The position numbers and the translations under genes were made by a program. The notes under the pieces are model-generated. The model ran no database searches, was not told where the DNA came from, and was given only the letters and a program-made list of their open reading frames with translations. Below, piece after piece: positions 24,921 to 36,930 of a stretch of 64,000 nucleotides of DNA (positions are counted from its first letter, which is position 1; every line of letters begins with the position of its first letter). The stretch covers positions 1 to 64,000 of the forward strand of contig JAWWNJ010000177.1 of assembly GCA_037176885.1 (NCBI GenBank). Direction: 5' to 3'. The stretch comes from Favolaschia claudopus (Eukaryota > Basidiomycota > Agaricomycetes > Agaricales > Mycenaceae).

Positions 24921-26136
24921 ATGGACTGCAAGGACGTCGCCAAAACGGTCTACGATCTGGCTAACTCACAAGATCCTCTGGCTCCCTTGGTAAAAGAAGC
25001 TTTGGATGTAATCGACGAGGCTCTGGAGATCCATGGGTAGGTGGGGAGTCGATTCGCTCTCTGTTTCGACATACCTATGCCAAAATTCAAGCCAGGAACG
25101 CGTCTCTATCAGTTTCAATGGTGGAAAAGACTGTATGGGATGGTTTCGAATATGTTCAGTTCGTCGCTCAACCTCGGAACAGGCACTGTGCTCCTGCATC
25201 TCTATGCCGGGGCGCTCGCAAGAAGATTACCTCCTTCGGAGTCTTTGAAACCAATTCCGGCTGTCTATATCGCTGTTCCGTCACCATTTCCGACTCTGGA
25301 GACTTTTATCGACCAGTCAGCGAAGCGATACAACTTGGACTTGTTTCATTGCCGTCCGACGTCAGAGGCGGTGGAGAGCGTCGTCACGCCCTCTCCAAGG
25401 AATGGCACCGATTATATTGTTTCCGCACCCAAAGCAGTGGGTAAAGCCAAGGGTTCTGAAGGAATGAAGCAGGCACTTGAGATCTACAAGAACAAGTTCC
25501 CCAATATCGACGCGATTCTCATCGGTACTCGTAGATCGGATCCTCACGGAGGTATGTACACTGGGCATCTGTTTATACGTGCTGAAACAGCTTCCAGCGA
25601 CGTTATCGCATCGTAACATGACCGATCCCGGTTGGCCAAAATTCGAGCGCATAAATCCCATCATAAACTGGGATTACGCTCATGTGTGGACATTTCTTCG
25701 GAAGCTCAACGTACCGTACTGCGAGCTGTACGATTCGGGGTACGTCTTCCACGTTGCGTCATGCGTCCCGTTTTAACTTCTCTGCAGGTACACTTCCTTG
25801 GGCTCAACATACAACACCTTCCCGAATCCCGCGCTCCTGGTGAAGATCCCGTCGTCTCCCCCGGCGTCTTCACCCCCTTCCAGCACGGTCCTCACACCCG
25901 GCACTGCCCTTACCACAGTCCTCTCGTCCACGCACACAACACCGAAGCCGGAAACACCCATGCCGTCCCCCATTAGCGTCCTCTCCGCGTACATCTCCTC
26001 TACGCACACGCGACCCGAGAACGCGGTCGCATCCCCAATCTCGCCCGACGGCAGGCAATATTATCGACCGGCCTACGAGCTGACGGAAGGGTCTCTTGAG
26101 CGCGCCGGTCGTAGCCCGAAGCCGGTTTCTTCGTGA
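24921..26136 (+). CDS. FAD1: FAD synthetase (FMN adenylyltransferase)
   Basis: This enzyme adenylates FMN with ATP to make FAD; the fungal Fad1 type belongs to the PAPS-reductase-like adenylyltransferases. ATG 24921 gives [19 protein letters not shown]. An intron leads to the nucleotide-binding loop [11 protein letters not shown] (about residue 50), then [48 protein letters not shown] motif ([14 protein letters not shown]), then [19 protein letters not shown] and [18 protein letters not shown], all diagnostic. An insert of about 90 Ser/Thr/Pro-rich residues follows [14 protein letters not shown], before the terminal [18 protein letters not shown], the family's usual C-terminal block. Ends at 26136. 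The Ser/Thr-rich insert is longer than in yeast Fad1 and is probably a disordered loop. Confidence 0.92.
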
Positions 26137-26694
26137 AGTCGTACCGGTCTCAAACGTGTTTTGCCTGAACGATTGTGTATGAGAAGCGAAAAGACAATGA
26201 CGATGTCTGCTAACTATAGATAATGTATAGAGGAACACTGGAGCTTGAGTAGCGGTGTCTGTTGTGCGATAATATTGTTGTTGTCATCACTTCCGAGTCT
26301 GTGCGAACTCGTCGAATTCCAGTCATAGAGGTTCGCTCCAGAGTTGTGAAGTCGTAGTTTGTATAGGTCAACGATGTAAATCATCGCGGATTTATTGCTT
26401 AAAGTTGTGTTTCGAGTCAGTTTGTTGGCGAGAATGACCCAAGACGGTGACACGGTCCCGCGTCTCTCTCTCTTTCGTTGACGATGAATCCTCCTGCAGA
26501 CTTGAAGCTCGAGCCTTCCCCGACCTTTGTCCCCGACGCGACGCGACGCGTATCCGAACATCAATATTTCTTTCGCGTACATATTGTTTGATGGCCTTCA
26601 ATCGCCTTACAAACCACATCCACCGTGACCACTCTCATTGATTCTGCACCTCGCTTGCACTACTTCGGACCCAGCATCCTTGGTATCCCGATAG
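26137..26694. other. Intergenic region, FAD1 to zinc-cluster gene
   Basis: The spacer carries the 3' flank of FAD1 and the promoter of the rightward regulator at 26695. The sequence GACGCGACGCGACGCG near 26532 contains an imperfect GACGC tandem. No gene was recognised. Confidence 0.4.
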
Positions 26695-29465
26695 ATGACG
26701 AAGAAAATTGAATCAGCAAGAACTCGTGCGCCGTATGCTGCACAAGCCTGTATTGTGTGTCGCGCGAAGCAAGTAAAGGAGTCCCGCAAACGGCGTTCAA
26801 TTGCTGAGCGTCCACAACAGAAAATCGAAATGTGACGGTGTGAAGCCAGAATGTGGCCCGTGTGTTGCCTCTGGACGGAGCGCTGAAGTACGTGTGTCAA
26901 GACTATTTCTGCACCACTGGTTGTTATAATTATGCACTTTGCTGTAAAGTGTATTTGGGGGCGTAACGACAAATCTGGATCCTCTCGGGTCGAATCCTAT
27001 GCAAGCCTACGAAAGCGCGCCGACTCGCTGCATGCCCGTGTCCTCCTCCTCCAGAGCATGCTGGAGAAATGCGTCTGCCAAGACGTATCCTTCCATCTAC
27101 AAGCACGGTCCCCGCCAGAACAGCTGAGTGGACAGAAAGAACCCTTGGATTCTGAGCATTCGGATACGGACGACCTGGATTCTGACCGAGAAATCACTCG
27201 AGAGCTGACAGTCCCCATTCGACGCTTGAAGGTCAACAGTCTTTCTACAAATATCTGCTTGGCTGAAACGAAGGTGTAGCTGGACAATCGTAGTGGTGGA
27301 CTCTTTCATCAAGGGATGACAGCAACTAGCATTGTCGGCTTCGGCCGCAATTTAGTCAAGGAAGGGTCCCGGAATACTGAAGTACATGTTCCACAGGCGA
27401 CCTATGTACTTCAGGTGGACGACAATATATCGCAGACTCACCCCGAGATCGATTGGTCGAGATACCTGCCACCTGAGGTACATCTGAGTCGACAACAACA
27501 CGACAAGTTCGTTATTGTTTGCGCAAATCTTTTCCATGCTGATTTTAATTTGCCTCTTGTTCAGGATCCTTGACTCATCCTTCAAGTTCTTTACCAATTG
27601 GATGTTCCGCGTCGTACCTGCACTTTTCCTCAAAGATATGTACCGCGCATTGAGTGTTCCCGAGTTCGAGGAGCCTCCTAGGACGCCACACTACTCTCCA
27701 ATGTTACACAACGCCCTGCTGTCTATCTGCGCTGTTTTCTCTGATGATCTGCATTTGAGAGATATACGAACACGGCAGTACTTTGCTTCAGCCGCTCAAG
27801 CCCGTCTCTTTGAGGACATACGGAAGCCGGATCTTAGCATAGTCCTTGCGCTGGCATTCATTGGATCTTTCTATTCTGACAAGGATGATCGAGTTCAGGC
27901 GGAACTCTTTTTCGGTATGTTAAGATGACTTGTCCGATGAACCTTGTTCTCAATGCTTGTAGGAATGAGTACCAGATTGAGCATGACACGTCAGTCTCCC
28001 CTATGCGGTCGGGAAAATCTATTCGTTGACGTGTTGTTATAGTTGGATTGGGGCTCGATTCTACACATTGGGTCAAGGCGGGCTTAATCACCCACGATGA
28101 GATGGTCGGGAGGAATTGCGCTCATTGGAACATATTTTCCCTCGTAATCCGTTTTGCTTTTGCTTTCGGTGGGTGGAATGATAACCCTTCTCCTAGGACG
28201 TGTGCTGGGCTTTATTGTTCGGGCGGGAATTCGGTGGTCCTCCTCATCGGGATACGCCAATGCCGTTCGTAGATTCAGAAATGGATCAGGAACTGTGGTT
28301 CTATGCCCCAGCAAACATACCACCGCAGCCGAGTTATCTCACCCTCGCATTCAACAAGACCGCCGCTCTGTTCAGGATAGCACGCCAGATCATTGACACC
28401 ATGTCCGTCGTTCGTTGACTTTTCCCGTGTTTTGTCGCTGATCCTTCCCAGAAATGGCTTGCAGCCCTTAGTTCAATTGAATTATCCGCAGATCGAGAAG
28501 CAGGTCGCCAAAATTGAGTGCGTACTTGCTTAGCTAGGGAAGGACTGACTTTAATCTGACTCTACATCAAGTTTGGAACTCAACAATTGGCGGAACCAGC
28601 TACCTCCCCAGCTTGACATCACGCCCACTAACCAATCCCAATCCACTCCACAACGGCTCATGTTGCACCTCGCGTATTGGTGGTGTTCTATCGCTTTACA
28701 CAGACCCTTCTTTTGTTGCACGAAGTTCTCGTCGGATGTGGATCACGTTCAGGCGTGTGGGATTCTCCTTTATGTCTCCGGCGTCAACTGACTCCTGCTC
28801 TCCATTGATAGCTTTGCATCAGCGCGGCGGAGAAGATACTCGAGTTGGTCCGGACGTGGTCATCGTTGTACAACCTGCGGCATTCGTCACTCACGATGCA
28901 GCAAGTCATCTTCAGCGCCGGGACAATATTCCTGTTGCGTGCATTGAAGGCGACTGCTGGCCCGTCTATCGCACATGACGTGGTGGATCAAGCACTGGTA
29001 CAGACCGAGGTGTGTGTGGAACATCTCCACGAAATGGGCCAGACCTGGGGATCCGCCGCACGAACTGCCAAGCTCCTTGACTGCATTCTGAATACAAAGC
29101 TTCGACCAGTAATCAACCGTCGACTTGGGCAGACGGGCGAGGATGTTGGCAAAGAAAAGAAGGCACCGTCGTCGACAGATTCTACCTGTGTCACCGTACC
29201 CTTTCCCCTTGCGCCGATGGCCATGCCTTCATACACATTCAGTTTAGATCCGCCGTATAGTCCCATCGCGGACGAGATGCTTGATTTCTTCGGCGAGTTG
29301 CAAGATTCGAGCACATATTGTGACTCAGCCGATTCACTGCAACGAGAATGTCTCATGACGTTGCCCGGCCTGGATCTGGACGCATTTCTCATTCCGAATT
29401 ATGGTGGTGCTTGGGAACTGCCGGATTTCTCGCAACACGCATCATCGTCCTCGTTCCCTGAATAA
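26695..29465 (+). CDS. Zn2Cys6 transcription factor, flanking-pair copy A
   Basis: From ATG 26695: MTKKIESARTRAPYAAQA, then the zinc cluster CIVCRAKKSKCDGVKPECGP followed by CVASGRSAEC, a coiled-coil-like stretch (LRKRADSLHARVLLLQSML) and EKCVCQDV. The fungal transcription-factor middle domain follows: IDWSRYLPPEVHLSRQQHDK, MFRVVPALFLKDMYRALSV, YSPMLHNALLSICAVFSDD, FIGSFYSDKDDRVQAELFFG, CWALLFGREFGGPPHRDTP and a C-terminal region to 29465. The zinc cluster reads through only if intron 1 (26769-26820) starts with GC, not GT; see findings. It is a clear paralogue of the gene at 31075, with the same exon 1 length (74 bases) and intron 1 length (52 bases). Target genes are unknown. Confidence 0.88.
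26769..26820 (+). other. Predicted GC-AG intron inside the zinc cluster
   Basis: Exon 1 is 74 bases and ends CGCGCGAA; the intron then starts GCAAGTAAAGG and ends CACAACAG. Joining these restores CRAKKSKCDG. The nearby GT donor (26773) would put a TGA after six codons of the next exon. The paralogue at 31075 has an intron of identical position, phase 2 and length (31149-31200), with a normal GTAATG donor. GC donors tolerate the change when the rest of the donor matches U1 well, as here. Confidence 0.8.
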
Positions 29466-29622
29466 CAGATAAATAATGGTACAACGGACTTGGTGTGTAT
29501 CAAACGAATGCAGATGCGAAGTAGTAATGCGAGGTATATACATATAGCAGTTACACAACCGAAGACGCTACAAATTTGCCACATAAATACAAAATCCAAG
29601 CAAAGTGCGTCGTCATAGCTTT

Positions 29623-30752
29623 TCATACGCTCTCGCTAAACGCACCTTGCTGGCCCAGGAAATTAGCTAAATCTCTTGCCACAAAGTCGTGGACCTTGCT
29701 CGTTGGATGCAGGTGATCCACCCACATCGACTTGCCAGCTCTTTTGGTATCTTCGGCGGGGAATCCATGTGCTACGGGGTTGTCGAAAAGCGCGTTAAAT
29801 GTGTCCCATGAGGAGTAAATCATGACCGTCGCGTTGGGGTGTGCCGCAGAAAACCGGTTGGCTGCTTCGTTGAGCGCCATGTTCCAACTGATATAGTTTG
29901 GCTTGCGTCCGCGAGCTGGGGATAGTTAGCAAACTGTACGGTTTTGGAAGAATGTGAAACTTTGCCTGGCGAACGATCGATAGCGGGGATATTTACAAAA
30001 ACAAAATTTCGTGCGCCTGGACAGAGTTCAGTTGTAATCCAAATCAACTACCAAACAGCACACCGTTGTTATAGAGTATCTCTTGCCCTTTGAATAGCAC
30101 CTTCAAGTTATCCTTGTGCTCACAACCGTAGCTTGGAGAGAGACGTGAGGGATTAGGCAGCCAAGAAGGAAACTTAATTACGCAGCGTCGTTAATGCCCA
30201 CCCATGTAACTGGGAGAGCATGAGTTTGAAGATAATTTGGTTATACGCGCGCGACTCACCGAATAATGCGTCCTGATCCTTCCACGGCGCCCATGGTGGC
30301 CTCTCGGAAATCTGCACCCTGAACATGACTTGAATCTGATTGCGCACTTGGGCGACGCGCGCGCCGCCATGGGCGTAGTCGTAGACCAAGAGCTGGTGAT
30401 TGGCATAGTTTGTAATGAAATGACCAACCCAATTAGGCTCGCCTGGTTCCGCGTATGTGACTCCTACATGGTCGATTGCTCTCAGTCTTCCCTTTGCGAG
30501 AAATGATATATTCTTACCAGGAAAGTCTACCCCAAGAGGCTCTTCATGACTAGGGATCAGAGATTCAAAATCCGCAAACCCAACATCGGAATACGAATCG
30601 CCACTAGTTTTTCAGAACAAAGACCGCGATGAGTGGTTGGTATTCGAATAAGCCCATGCGAATGCGTACAAGATCACTAGGAATCGGAGCGCGTCGAAAC
30701 CTTTCCAAGTTGGGCCCTTGTTGATCACAGTCGAAGGAAACTCAGATTCCAT
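29623..30752 (-). CDS. GDSL/SGNH esterase, CE16-like
   Basis: A carbohydrate-esterase-16-type SGNH hydrolase, a family that removes acetyl groups from hemicellulose oligosaccharides. From ATG 30752: MESEFPSTVINKGPTWKGFD, LRFLVIFGDSYSDVGF (nucleophile serine in the GDS block, joined across an intron), NWVGHFITNYANHQLLVYDY with a GGARV motif, WVGINDAA (oxyanion-hole asparagine), FVFVNIPAIDRSP, then the C-terminal SMWVDHLHPTSKVHDFVARD with the catalytic Asp and His (DHLHP). Ends FLGQQGAFSESV at 29623. About 300 residues, interrupted by at least five introns. No signal peptide precedes GDSYS in this model, unlike secreted CE16 enzymes. It lies between two related zinc-cluster genes, convergent with one (157 bases) and divergent from the other (322 bases). 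Confidence 0.85.
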
Positions 30753-31074
30753 AGCCCTTTGGCCGTCGGATATATAGCCCAGCCTCTTGTTGGATAAGGG
30801 AAGAAGGACGCAACCTTTGTCGTCGTCACTACTTGGGTGGGCGGTCGGAGTTGGTGGACATATGATAGTCGAATCACTTTGTGTACGTCACAGTTGCCGT
30901 TCTTCCAGAAATAGTTTCATTTTCATGCGATCGACGGGGTTTGTCGGAGCGTTGACGTCGACTCGGACGTTTTCAAGGCATATCAGCTACTATTCGACGG
31001 ATCTCGTTCGAACTAAAAGGGATATCTCCTCGTCGTTGAGCCCTTGCTAGCCCTCCAAATCCCCCCGGAGCAGA
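30753..31074. promoter_or_regulatory. Divergent promoter, esterase and zinc-cluster gene B
   Basis: A 322-base region between oppositely directed start codons must hold both promoters. A TATATA stretch (30769-30775) lies about 20 bases upstream of the esterase ATG, too close to be a standard TATA box unless translation starts further downstream. No other clear element was seen. Confidence 0.4.
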
Positions 31075-33849
31075 ATGCCAAAAGGAATCACCTATCCGCA
31101 TGGTCGTGGGTCTTATACGATGCATGCGTGTGCAGTCTGTCGCGCAAAGTAATGTTTCTTAGCACATAAGACTTTGCATTGTCTCATCTTCCCGGTTCAG
31201 GAAGGCAAAATGTGATGGAATGAAACCTGTGTGCGGCTACTGTTCGACATCTGGGCGTGAAAACGAAGTGCGTCAACACCAATGCACCCAGTTTCTAGGT
31301 ATTTATGTGCGATTCCACTTGGTCAGTGTTCTTGGGGAAAGGAGGACAAACCGCCAAGGCGAGCGCGAACAGAGGCACATTTCACGGCGTTGAAGAAACG
31401 CGTCGATGATTTGGAGCTATATGTCGACATCTTGGAGGGAATCCTCGCAAAGTGTGTGTGCCAAGATGTTTCCTCACATCTTCAATCTCGACCACAACAC
31501 CCTGAAATACAGAGTGAAGGAGATGTGGGCAATCTCGACGCGGATCCTGTTGGATTCAATTCAGACGATGATATAATCCAGGACTTGACTACACCTATGC
31601 AACGCCTCAAGGCAAGTTTCAGAATCTTCGACTTCATCTCATGCTGAGAGATTAGCTCGACGATGGGCATTTGCTTCTTCATGGGATAACGGCGCCATTC
31701 CGTTTCTCTGACAAGATAAACAATAGATCCTCACGAATAGCAAGTCCTCATGGCGGCTCAACATTGTCTTATGTATTGCAGCTGGACGCGGACGATTCAT
31801 CTAATTGTCCGGAAGTCGATTGGGCGAGGCATCTGCCTTCAGAGGTGAATCTTGATAAAAAGGAACACGACAAGTAGGTTCAAAGTTCACCATTATTTTG
31901 TTTTTCTTATGCCGAACGCAGGATTCTCCATTTATCTTTCACGTTTTTCACAATGTGGAGTCTTCGCCTGGTTCCCTCGCTTTTTCTTCGAGACATGTAC
32001 ACCGCGTTAAGTATTCCGGCTTCGGACACCCCTCCAAGCACCCTTCACTATTCTCCGATGTTACACAACGCTCTTCTATCTTTGGCCGCATTGTACTCTG
32101 ATGACCCCATAATACGTGATTACAAGACCAGAGAACATTTTGCGAACGCCACTAGGTCGTATCTCTCGGCAGAGTCCCAGAAACCTAGCCTGAATCTCCT
32201 ACATTCTCTGGCTTTTCTGGCATCTTTCTACACGGATTCTGGCAATAGAATCGAAGCGGAGCTACTCACAGGCGCGCAAATTTTCATTCCCGTCACGGTC
32301 TCGTGCTCATACAACATTTCAGGGATGAGCAATAGCATTGGCATTACTCGTGAGTTTCGAAGATAATATTTGACTTAAACATCACTTGATGTTATACCAG
32401 TGGGGCTTGGCCATGATTCGACAGCATGGGTGAAGGCTGGCCTGATAACGCATGAAGAGATGATGGCGCGAAATTGGGCTCATTGGACTGGGTTTGCATT
32501 GGTATTCTACAGGCTTTTTCTCTCGAGATTCTGCTAACATGAGTGCAGGAAGTGTCTTGGGCTTTGTACTATGGCCGCGACTTCAGCGGACCCACACTCA
32601 ACCGGCGCAAAGTTCCGATACCGCTGGTGGATCTTGAGATGGATCAAACTCCATGGTCTTATGCGCCGGCGAAGATACCACCCCAGCCAAACCTCCTGAC
32701 CCTTATATTCTTCCAGTCTTCTGCGCTTTATGTGGTAGCCAGTCGGATTATTGCGGTGATGTGCGTATTGAAGTTCAGGCGTAACCAACAGCTACTAATG
32801 GTGCATCTGCAGCAACGCCCTGGAGGGGCCAAGTGCACAGGGCATCAATGAGCAAATTGTCAAACTCGAGTTTGTGTCTTCTCTAATCACCTTCATTTTT
32901 AATGCTCATTCGTTGTAGTCTCGAGCTTTATAACTGGAAAAGTGGGCTCCCCTCGCAGCTCGACCTTACGCCAACAAGTAGGAAAAGCTCTACTCCGCAA
33001 CGGCTTGTATTACATCTCGTTTATTGGTGGTGCTTCACTGTTTTGCATCGACCTTTTTTCCAATCAAGGGCTGGTCAGGGGGAAATCGACCATGCCAAAG
33101 TGAGTAAGGTGCATGTATGTTTCAAGCAGTCGTTTGATCTGTCTTTTCCACAGTTGTGCACTCATGCCGCCGAGAACATACTTGAGCTTCTCGAGACGTG
33201 GGAATCGCTGTACACACTCCGCCTAGTACCAATGACCATCATTCAGATCGTCTTCAGTGCTGGCACTGTCTTCCTGTTGCGCGCGCTGCAGGCAACGTCA
33301 GGCAGGCGTGTTGCACACGGTGCTCTTAACACAGCACTCGCCCAGACGGAAAAATGCGTTGGGTACCTGCGTGCTATCGGTGCTACCTGGACGGGTGCGG
33401 CGCGCAATGGGAATATCCTCCAAGCTTTACTCGATGACAGGTTGAGACCAATCATTGCTCGTCGACTGGCATCACGAGAGGCAGAGGTGGACCCGTCCGA
33501 CGCGTTATCCTCTTCGTCGTCGGGGCCGACAGGGGATTCTCATCCTACCCCGCCTCCTTACGCGATGCAAACAGCGCTCTTCACCCCAATCGGCAGTCAA
33601 GACAACTTGACGGCGTCATCAGGCTGGCATCAGCCTTCGTCGGATCTGCTTTCACAAATGCAAAATTTGCCGGTTGGATTCGGCGCAGAGTTCTTGTGTC
33701 CGATGGATGGCTTATCTGCAACTGCCCCTGAGGTGGAAATGACCGCACTTTTGCCGAACATGCATTATTTCTGTACACGAGATTTTTCGCGGCAACGGCG
33801 CACTGCCGATGATCGGTCGGTAAGGGAGCTTTTTGCTAAGGATGCATAG
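31075..33849 (+). CDS. Zn2Cys6 transcription factor, flanking-pair copy B
   Basis: From ATG 31075: MPKGITYPHGRGSYTMHA, zinc cluster CAVCRAKKAKCDGMKPVCGY then CSTSGRENEC, SWGKEDKPPRRARTEAHFTA, a coiled-coil stretch LKKRVDDLELYVDILEGIL and AKCVCQDVSSHLQ. The middle domain follows: VDWARHLPSEVNLDKKEHDK, FTMWSLRLVPSLFLRDMYTA, YSPMLHNALLSLAALYSDD, LAFLASFYTDSGNRIEAELL, ALYYGRDFSGPTLNRRKVPI, PQRLVLHLVYWWCFTVLHRP and NTALAQTEKCVGYLRAIGAT. It ends RSVRELFAKDA at 33849. It aligns with the copy at 26695 over nearly the whole length, including the first intron. Its start is divergent from the esterase gene. I do not know the targets. Confidence 0.9.
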
Positions 33850-34609
33850 CGTATTATCCCGATGCAATGATAATTTCTTGTTAGAGAAAAACAGAATTTT
33901 GGGTGTCCCAAGAAACACTGATACCTAACCACCTCTTCAGTCGGTGGTAATCAACTCTAGTCAAAGCATTATTCTGTCCCAGATTTCTATCGTAAGGCAA
34001 TCAGGCCGTGTCCCAACTTAATCGCTTGGTGGAAACTAGCTCTGAGCTACTACGAATAATCTGGACTTCTATTTCTCAGATGCTCTCTTCAATATGTCCC
34101 TATCCAAGCATGAAATCTGCCGAGTCCAGCAAGGAAATTACCATTTTGGGCTCGATATTGATGATCGGACTCAGCCGGTCACGTATTGGGCATAAGATTG
34201 TGTGACAACTGTGACGTAACTCGAACTTTTTTCTTTTTTATATACCTCCTCCTCGCAGGGGTCTTCGACGAGGAATGAACGATGAGTATGCCAAAACCCG
34301 CCACGATGCGGACCCACCGTCGTATCTTATTCTGAAATCAACGAGACCACCTCGATAGCCATTTACTGTCTCTGTACCCCAAGGCCCGACTTGCCATTGC
34401 ATACGCTTGGATCGCAATCGACAACGTTACCTGAACCACACGTCTACCACATCGACCTGAGGTGCATATCAGGTGTGCAGAACCCTCTGTCTGGCCGCGA
34501 ACTAGAGAAGCTGAACAATGACGTAGTCAGCGCGTAGGTTGCACGCGTTTGCCATGTTCAGCGCGTTCAACGCGCGCGGTGGTGCAAGAACCGGCTCTGT
34601 TAGCGCTCT
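33850..34609. other. Intergenic region upstream of the P-loop ATPase
   Basis: The spacer is 760 bases and holds the promoter of the rightward ATPase. GTGAC appears as a direct repeat GTGACAACTGTGACGTAA near 34201-34218, the last eight bases being CRE-like TGACGTAA. Another TGACGTAG lies near 34519, about 90 bases before the start codon. A TTTTATATACC stretch lies near 34237. No gene was recognised. Confidence 0.4.
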
Positions 34610-36930
34610 ATGCGTTGCCTCATGCCGCTCGCATGCACCAGCAATCGGAAAGCCTGGCTCCACGACCGCAACATGCGGTTGCAGCTACATGTACGCCGCA
34701 CTAATCTCATCTCTCCTCCTTCTCTCATTTCAGCCAAACGAAACTTATCGACTGGCCACAGCTCACTGCGATACATGCAATCGCACCACACCAAGTTGCG
34801 CAAGCCACAACCGCAGCGCACGTCGATCCCAATCCATTGGTTCTTCCGAACGAACATCCCTCGTCGACGGACGTCTTTCTTACCGGTGGACATGCAGAAG
34901 AGGAATTTTTTTGGGTTGGGGGAGATTGTTGGCGTACTTACTAACGTATGGGACCCATTGTTCCTGACTTGACAGGTGCTCACATCACATAGCCCGCCGA
35001 GACCGTTCGTTCTCTTACAGAGTCGAAAAGGCTTCTGGACGAGGCGCGTCGTGATCTCAGCGAGCAAAAAGAGCGCTCTCAATTGCGGGTCAAGCATACA
35101 TTCTCGCGATATCCTGGCTTTTTCCCCCGGACGGCAGAAACTCGTATCTTGGAACAAGTATTGGAAGGCGAGCCATCATTCACCGTTCTATTCGGGGCCA
35201 GTTCCGTAGGGAAAACCGCTATCTTACGAGAGGTGCTTTGTGGGGAGGAGTATCATGTTTTGCACTTCGACTTGCGGATCGCTGGCTTCGCGGATCTAGC
35301 CAGCTTATACACGAGCCTCAGCCAACAAATGGAGCAATACTTCGAGGAGATTGGCAAGATTGACGGCTATGAGGAGTTTGAGAAGGAGTCCTGGGGTTTC
35401 AAGGTGAGCAGCCTGTGTCACTCTTGTATTTTCTCTGAACGACCCGAAAGCACGATCGTCTGAATGTCGAACGAAGATTAGCTGAGACCCAGCCAGGCTC
35501 CGACGTTAGAAATGTCCGGACGAGTGATATCGCTCGGCTGATGGAGTTGTTCCAGGTCGGTTGCCTACCTGCTCGACGTCTTGGCTTGACCTTCGTATTA
35601 GAGTTCTCTACTCAAATATCGCGAATTTGAGCCGGTCAGCGAAGACACTCCTGAGCCCCTTCCACCTCAGCAACCTCCGCCTACCAGCCATGATACCGCC
35701 AGTTCAAGAAGGAGGCACCTTTTTGTCTTCAATCGCAAGGGCAAGAACAAGGCGGAGCCGCAGGAGCACATCGAGCTGCAACAGCCTCAACCTGCTCCTC
35801 GCAAGAAGATTCCTGTTAGTGAGCAATCTCAGAATCGGAAACACTCCTCTTATGATTTGGCATTTGCAGGTCATGTTTTTCGACGAAGCACATCGATTGT
35901 ACGGATATCTTCACCGTACTGCATATGTCTCAATTTCACTGCAGACCGGCGCTGATACAATCAACCGAAACTATGAAATGCTTATTAGACTCGATGCTAG
36001 TTCTGACGAAGCAGGACCGACTGGCCCATGTCATTCACGCAACAAGCGATCCGTTCTATCAGACATGGCTTCGCCAGCTCAATGTGATGCAGCATTGTAA
36101 GGTCAGTTCTTCCCCCAGAGCTCCCTCAAAATCAGATTAAACTTGTTGCCAGATACTTACAGTCGGGGACTGTTCGAAGGGCGAGACCAGAGCTTATTTT
36201 GAAGAGCGTATAATGCCTCGAATTCCCCGTCGACTACGCCCTCGTTTGAGTTTCGAGCAACTGTATGATGCCTTTGGGGGGAAACTGGCTCACTGGCATG
36301 ATTTTTGTACAGATTACGGTTCGCGCGATTTCTCGACAACCGTGTATGTTTACTAATTATCTTTTCCTAGTCAACTCCAACGGAACTCTGGAAAGTAAGC
36401 TAGACCCTGTCGTCTTCATTGCAGCCATTCATTGACCGTCATCAGTCAAACAGAGCTCCCACTTCCTTCAAGCCCATGCTCTTCTGAATCTGCACCTCAT
36501 CCATTCATCCCAAGCGCCATCAGAGGGAAATAAGGACCGAGTGGTGACGAACCCGGACTCGATCCATCCTGGCATCGGCCCAGCGGGATTCAAAATTTAT
36601 TCTCCAATCACCAACCCACATGGACCTTCTCCAGAAGACAAGTCGACCGCCATCTCCGCCGGGTATTATTCCGCCGATTTCTCTGCGATGGAGCTCCTCA
36701 AAGTCATGGGCCGCCTCTCACAGCCTGACGTGCGATACCTCCCATATTTTGCGCTTTGTCGCGAGCTCGGCGTACGCGCTGTCGACGGGATGGTCAAGGG
36801 CAGGGTATTGGACTTGAGGTGGACGGAGCCAGTCACTGATGAGCATGTCGACCATGAGAGTGTCGCAGCGGTGAATATCCTAAAGTACGGACAAGCATCA
36901 ACGCCCGTGGAAGCAACCCATTGCCTGTGA
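34610..36930 (+). CDS. P-loop ATPase, probably mitochondrial
   Basis: ATG 34610 opens an Arg-rich N-terminus (MRCLMPLACTSNRKAWLHDR, and RRTNLISPPSLISAKRNLST) with the look of a mitochondrial presequence. Then KRNFFGLGEIVGVLTNPAET and EARRDLSEQKERSQLRVKHT, FSRYPGFFPRTAETRILEQV, and Walker A TVLFGASSVGKTAILREVL (about residue 165). A Pro/Gln-rich insert precedes Walker B IPVMFFDEAHRLPALIQSTE, then RLAHVIHATSDPFYQTWLRQ, ILTVGDCSKGETRAYFEERI and a C-terminal region [40 protein letters not shown]. This resembles the STAND/archaeal-type ATPase family seen in many mushrooms, with no known function. Its last 18 or so codons (36873-36930) read antisense through a conserved photolyase exon, so the natural C-terminus may be lost. 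Confidence 0.82.
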
